Below the pieces are notes generated by a model that did not search any database, was not told the DNA's origin, and saw nothing but the letters and a program-made list of their open reading frames with translations. Shown one piece after another: positions 59,619 to 64,000 of a stretch of DNA of 64,000 bases (positions are counted from its first letter, which is position 1; the number at the start of each line of letters is the position of its first letter). Source of the DNA: Saxidomus purpurata (Eukaryota; Mollusca; Bivalvia; Venerida; Veneridae). The stretch is taken from assembly GCA_022818135.1 (NCBI GenBank), contig JAFMSR010000002.1:49570801-49634800 (forward strand), written 5' to 3'. Both the position numbers and the translations under genes were made by a program.

Positions 59619-62600
59619 ATGTAAAAAGAAAATGAAAAAATTATTACTCTTCTTTTCTGAAATTTTGAAGGATTCAGTTCATTCTAAATTCATTAAACGG
59701 CTGAACGCAAGCAGATTTCAATATCAGTTTGTGACGTCACAAAGGTTATTGAACTTGACATCCGCCATCATAGTTTGTTTTGAAAAATGAAACACACTGC
59801 ACTTTGAAATGTGAATAAATCATTTTCATACACATTCTTAAAATGTTTTCTCTTTCTTATGTCTCCATACAAAACTTCATTCTCCTTCTCACTAAATGCT
59901 CCGTTCAAACGTTCCAAAGATTTTCATAAGCAGAGCCGTCATTGCGTATCCTAAAAGTTTCGAACCATTTTAGCTTGGGGTACAATGACGGGGTATGCCA
60001 AGTGTATATTACCGGCGTGCCCGCTAATATCAATTTCTATTTACAGATTATTGGCCAATCAAACGGCTGGAAATTTCCTGGAAGAGTAATAAACATGTAA
60101 AGAAGATCGCTTGGCAATACAGCACACCCCAAACACATAACAGGAATGAAATCAAATACTTGATAAAATAGGAAACAGTGAAGCATATAAAACCATGCAA
60201 GTACACACAATAATCCCTTGTAAACTACTGATGTAACTTTTACCATAAAAACACAAACAACTTTAAAACAAAACATGAACATCATTTTCACTTTATTAAA
60301 TTATTTTTTAAACATAGTGACATTTCTTGCTTTTTTTTCTCGAAAATTGGTTCATTAACTTGGACGGAAGACTGATCCACTGCTTAACACTAACCATTGC
60401 ACATAGTACTATTAGATAAGATAAAGATAGGGCAACATGTACGGTAGGGATAACACAGGCCCCAAACATTTGAAAATCTTAACGTGACTTGATCAAAGTA
60501 TACCAATTATAAGTACATGAACGCAAATATTGTATTTGTAGACCATTCTAGGATCAAATATTATGAATGTGCAATAACTACATGTACTTTTATATCGTGT
60601 TAAAAAAATGAAAACTCGTGAAAATTCTTAAAATTCCGGTATATTCATCTTTAATAAGCTAGCTTCCTTGAAACTTGAGACGAACACAAAAAAGTGTCGG
60701 GATGTAAAACTTCCCGGTCTGTGCAGGACCTCTGGGTACCTGCTTATTTGTACCATGTGTAAAATCATTTAGATTAGTATGAATGATCCATAAAATTTAC
60801 AACACTTTTCGTTTTAAATTGATGCAACATGTAATGACATACAGTTTTCATTATTTCTGTTAAATGTAACATATATGTAATGCAAAATAAAACATAAAAC
60901 AAGAGTCACACTGTAACTCTTCTTGTATCAGTGGTTTTCCGTGTTGAATCCAAATGAAATGAACTACACTATGCTTTTTAGTAATCAAAATACTTGTCGC
61001 TGTGTGTAGAGGTCACGTGTTTAAAACAGTTATTTTCTAAAAGTCGAACTGGGTAAAATACTAAGTAAATGCAATAAAGTTGCATTCTATTGACAAATTG
61101 TAGCCATTCAAGTTAGTGTATATGGAGAAGGTAAACAAAGACAAAAAACACCCGACAAACACGTTAACACGTTTACATTGATATTATTTACTTATAGCCG
61201 TGCTATATAAGCATGCAATACTCTTGGTAATTCTAGCACCAGAATATGACTGAAAACTAACCACGACTTTTAAGAATAAACATTTTCTTTGTAATCGTAA
61301 AAGTCAAAATTGGTAATGCAAGAACACTACTAAAAAACTTGGCTGTAATTGCCATTCTTTTCTGGAATGCAAGTTATCCGTGTAAATGAAGGGGACAAAG
61401 AATACTAGCACGACAAACCGCCGCATTGTGAATTTTCGCAAAGAACAAAAAACTATCCTGCTGTTAAACTGTGTCAATAAGGCTATTTTCAGTATTAGAA
61501 GAAATCTATCCAGGAACATTTTTTTCTGTCAAGCTCATCTCGACATGTTAGTCAGATATAGTAGGAGGTGTAGTGAACTTTCTATGCTACCAAAGAACTG
61601 AATAGAATAATGTTTGATTGCTTGAAAAGACTAACGACTGGTGCCAGTCTAGCCAACGATCCTCATTGATCTTGTTTTCTTGATTTCCGGTGACTTTGTT
61701 AGAAATCATCTATAGAAGTACCACATTTACTTTCAGACGAACTGTCAAACCACTACAATCAATGCTCATTTAAAACAAAAGAAAAGTTACTCATTCTAGA
61801 GCCTCGTTTAAGATATTTATGACACTGTCAAAGGTGTATATTCTGTGCATGAAAATGAGCATATGCGTTCTCTAGTAAAATATTTTAAAATTAAATCAGT
61901 TATGTGAAATGACATCTCGACTCCAAGAATTAAGCGTTTATTCCAGCGCAGTCGTTGACATGCGCAGCGATCAATCAAACCTAGCAGTTCCACAATTGGA
62001 TTCCATCCATTGTAACCGTACAGGAAGGAAATGGCTTGACATGAACAAATGACGGGAATTACATGTTACTTCGTGTTGTCGTAATGAACGTGCGGGAAAT
62101 TCAGTTACGGGGTCTTTCTAGCAGTCAATAACTGTTAAGGAAAATTGCTACTGTTGTCACGGAAAGCGTTCCCCTGAGACTTTGATGTTTCAGACAATGA
62201 AATTCTAGAAAGGGGGGTATAGGGAGGAATGAAATAAGCACGAGAGCTCGCTCATACTTGAGACCGTGAAGACAGTTTAGCATACATCGGTTACATACCT
62301 CACCCGTCCGTAAACCATGCAGTGAGCAGATCCATACTAGATTTCTTAAAAGTATTTCATATACCTTATTTTCAAAATGTTGTTTCTTTATCCTACTGAC
62401 GAAAGACGTAAGTGTATAATCGTTCCCAATCTGAATAGATCCAACCTAAATTTTGAGATGAACTGGTTAGAAACCCAGAGGTAGTCTCGCGTGTATCGGT
62501 GCTATACACCGGGCACGTAGAAAAGAACCAAAGGGTCTATTCGTAAAAGAGCTCGGGTCTGGTACCCGGATTCCCTTGTATCTGCTTCTTTCTCTAAAAT

Positions 62601-62660
62601 AAAGGACCGCAATGGAAATAAGAGCTTGCTCTTTACTGTGTTATCCTTGGTACTTGGTAC
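59619..62660. other. Unique intergenic stretch
   Basis: AT-rich, no gene recognised. Near 61626-61648 aagactaacgactggtgccagtc resembles the end of the inverted-repeat element at 41206-42668. Confidence 0.5.
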
Positions 62661-62664
62661 TGAA

Positions 62665-62818
62665 ATAAATACATACTACATACATACTACATACATACAT
62701 CATACATACATACATACTACTCATACATACATACATACTACATACATACACATCATACTACTACATACAACATACTCATACTACATACTGAAATAAATAC
62801 ATACATACATACATACAA
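62665..62818. repeat. (TACA)n microsatellite, interrupted
   Basis: catacatacatac runs broken by ctac and ctcat steps; gaaataaatacatac occurs at both ends of the tract, suggesting internal duplication. Confidence 0.85.
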
Positions 62819-63079
62819 ATTTTAACAGTAGGATTTCTTTGAAACAATTCGTTTTACAGCGATCATCTCCTACACGGAATAAGGTTGGCCTTTTAAAAGG
62901 TGGGCGGAAATTGTCAAAATACCTGCTTGTCTTGCCTAAATCCAACATATTTCTTTATTCCTTACAACAAACGACATTTATTATGTCTTTTCGCTTTATT
63001 TTCAAAGTCTGCAAACTGTAAGTTAGGTATATTTGCAGCTTTCTGGGATATATTTTAGTCCGACACGAAGAACCAACCA

Positions 63080-63530
63080 TTTGCTGCTCCTACACGCTTG
63101 TTTTATTATTGATTACTATCTTTGTTGCTCCTAGACGCTTGTTTTACCATTAATTACCATTTATTGTTTTACGTTTTTGCTGCTCCTAGACGCTTGTTTT
63201 ACCATTGATTACAATCTTTGTTGCTCCTAGACGCTTGTTTTACCATATATTACCCCTAGTGTTAAACGTCTTTGCTGCTCCTAGACGCTTGTTTTACCAT
63301 TAATTACCACCTTTGCTGCTCCAAGACGCTTTTACCATAAATTGCCTTTAGTGTTATACGTCTTTGCTGCTCCTAGACGCTTGTTTACCATAAAGTACCT
63401 TTAGTGTTATACGTATTTGCTGCTCCTAGACGCTTGTTTTACCATAAAGTACCTTTAGCGTTATACGTCTTTGCTACTCCTAGACTTTTGCCGCTTGTTT
63501 TACCATAAATTACCGCCTTTGCTGCTTGGC
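63080..63530. repeat. Tandem array alternating 41-bp and 54/55-bp units
   Basis: Each unit begins tttgctgctcctagacgctt + gttttacca. Unit starts read at 63080, 63121, 63176, 63217, 63271 and 63312, i.e. lengths 41, 55, 41, 54, 41, after which long units follow directly. Long units carry the extra tail ctttagtgttatacgtc. Confidence 0.85.
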
Positions 63531-64000
63531 CTAGTTCGTTACTACTTGACATTTTTCTTTTCTTGATTCTTATTATTACCACTTTGTTACAGCTTGACTA
63601 TTAATTATGCTGCAGTGTTTTGGAACCAGTGAAATGATGCCCGGCAATTGGGAAAAATATGCATAGATACGTGCATGACAATGCATAGTCCTAGAGAAAG
63701 CAGATCTTTTCAAGTTGAATCACGCGATTTTACGGCTGGCAGTTGCATTAATTCTGTCGTAAGTTCTGGACGAATGCCAACGTTCTGAACTATCACATTC
63801 GGCAATAAAATAATCACCTTCTTAAACCCTCTATCCACCATCACTACCTTTTCCTAACACGGAGACGAGAAAACTTTAAACCTGGAATGATTTAATGTTT
63901 CCGCTTCCTGGAAATGACATGTAATGGTTTCCATGGTGACATGTACATCACAAAACTGCCTGTTCTTAATGTAAAATTAACATTTACTTAATTACTGTCT
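63531..64000. other. Unique sequence to the window end
   Basis: No gene or repeat recognised. Confidence 0.5.

Noticed and set aside
1..64000. CRISPR arrays, operons, riboswitches or phage-type systems
   Set aside because: The window is animal nuclear DNA; the regular repeats are minisatellites without unique spacers, and no prokaryote-type gene clusters are present.

Overview
The window looks like nuclear DNA of a bivalve mollusc. Three things point there: AT-rich sequence with small exons in long introns, one carrier and one zinc-finger gene of clear animal type, and abundant interspersed repeats of the kind I associate with bivalves (elements opening ATGCCCCC, AGCTCGAC or CACCTGAGC, carrying TCCG or GCGTCG runs and ending in a small hairpin plus CTTGTT). 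I cannot name the species.

Layout. Positions 1-6385 hold the last three coding exons, plus strand, of a mitochondrial carrier most like SLC25A16; its 5' part lies before the window. Its introns hold a nested pair of transposons and a 20-bp minisatellite with a 200-bp higher-order period. From 6.4 to 24 kb there are mostly repeats: rolling-circle-like (Helentron/HINE-like) elements with tandem cores, candidate inverted-repeat elements, tRNA-derived SINEs, and one decayed minus-strand gene whose end resembles a BEN domain (16.8-17.8 kb). From 24 to 48.8 kb there is a gene-poor stretch with minisatellites, a complex inverted-repeat transposon (35.8-36.5 kb), further elements and a LINE remnant. 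It may hold regulatory DNA for the next gene.

Positions 48792-51135 hold a complete two-exon gene for a 512-residue NocA/elbow/ZNF503-703 (Nlz) family zinc-finger protein, the best supported gene here. Downstream to 64 kb there are 3' UTR sequence, a diffuse 37-bp minisatellite in three blocks, a TACA microsatellite and an unusual array alternating 41- and 54/55-bp units. I found no other convincing protein gene; most open frames are chance or lie in repeats.

The two intact genes have no evident functional link: one is a housekeeping mitochondrial transporter, the other a developmental transcriptional repressor. The most useful leads are the shared 3' architecture of several otherwise different repeat families, the BEN-like relic, four exact copies of a PBX/PREP-type decamer upstream of the zinc-finger gene, and the altered Groucho-motif region in that protein. 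All boundaries and identities come from reading the sequence; no database search was run.
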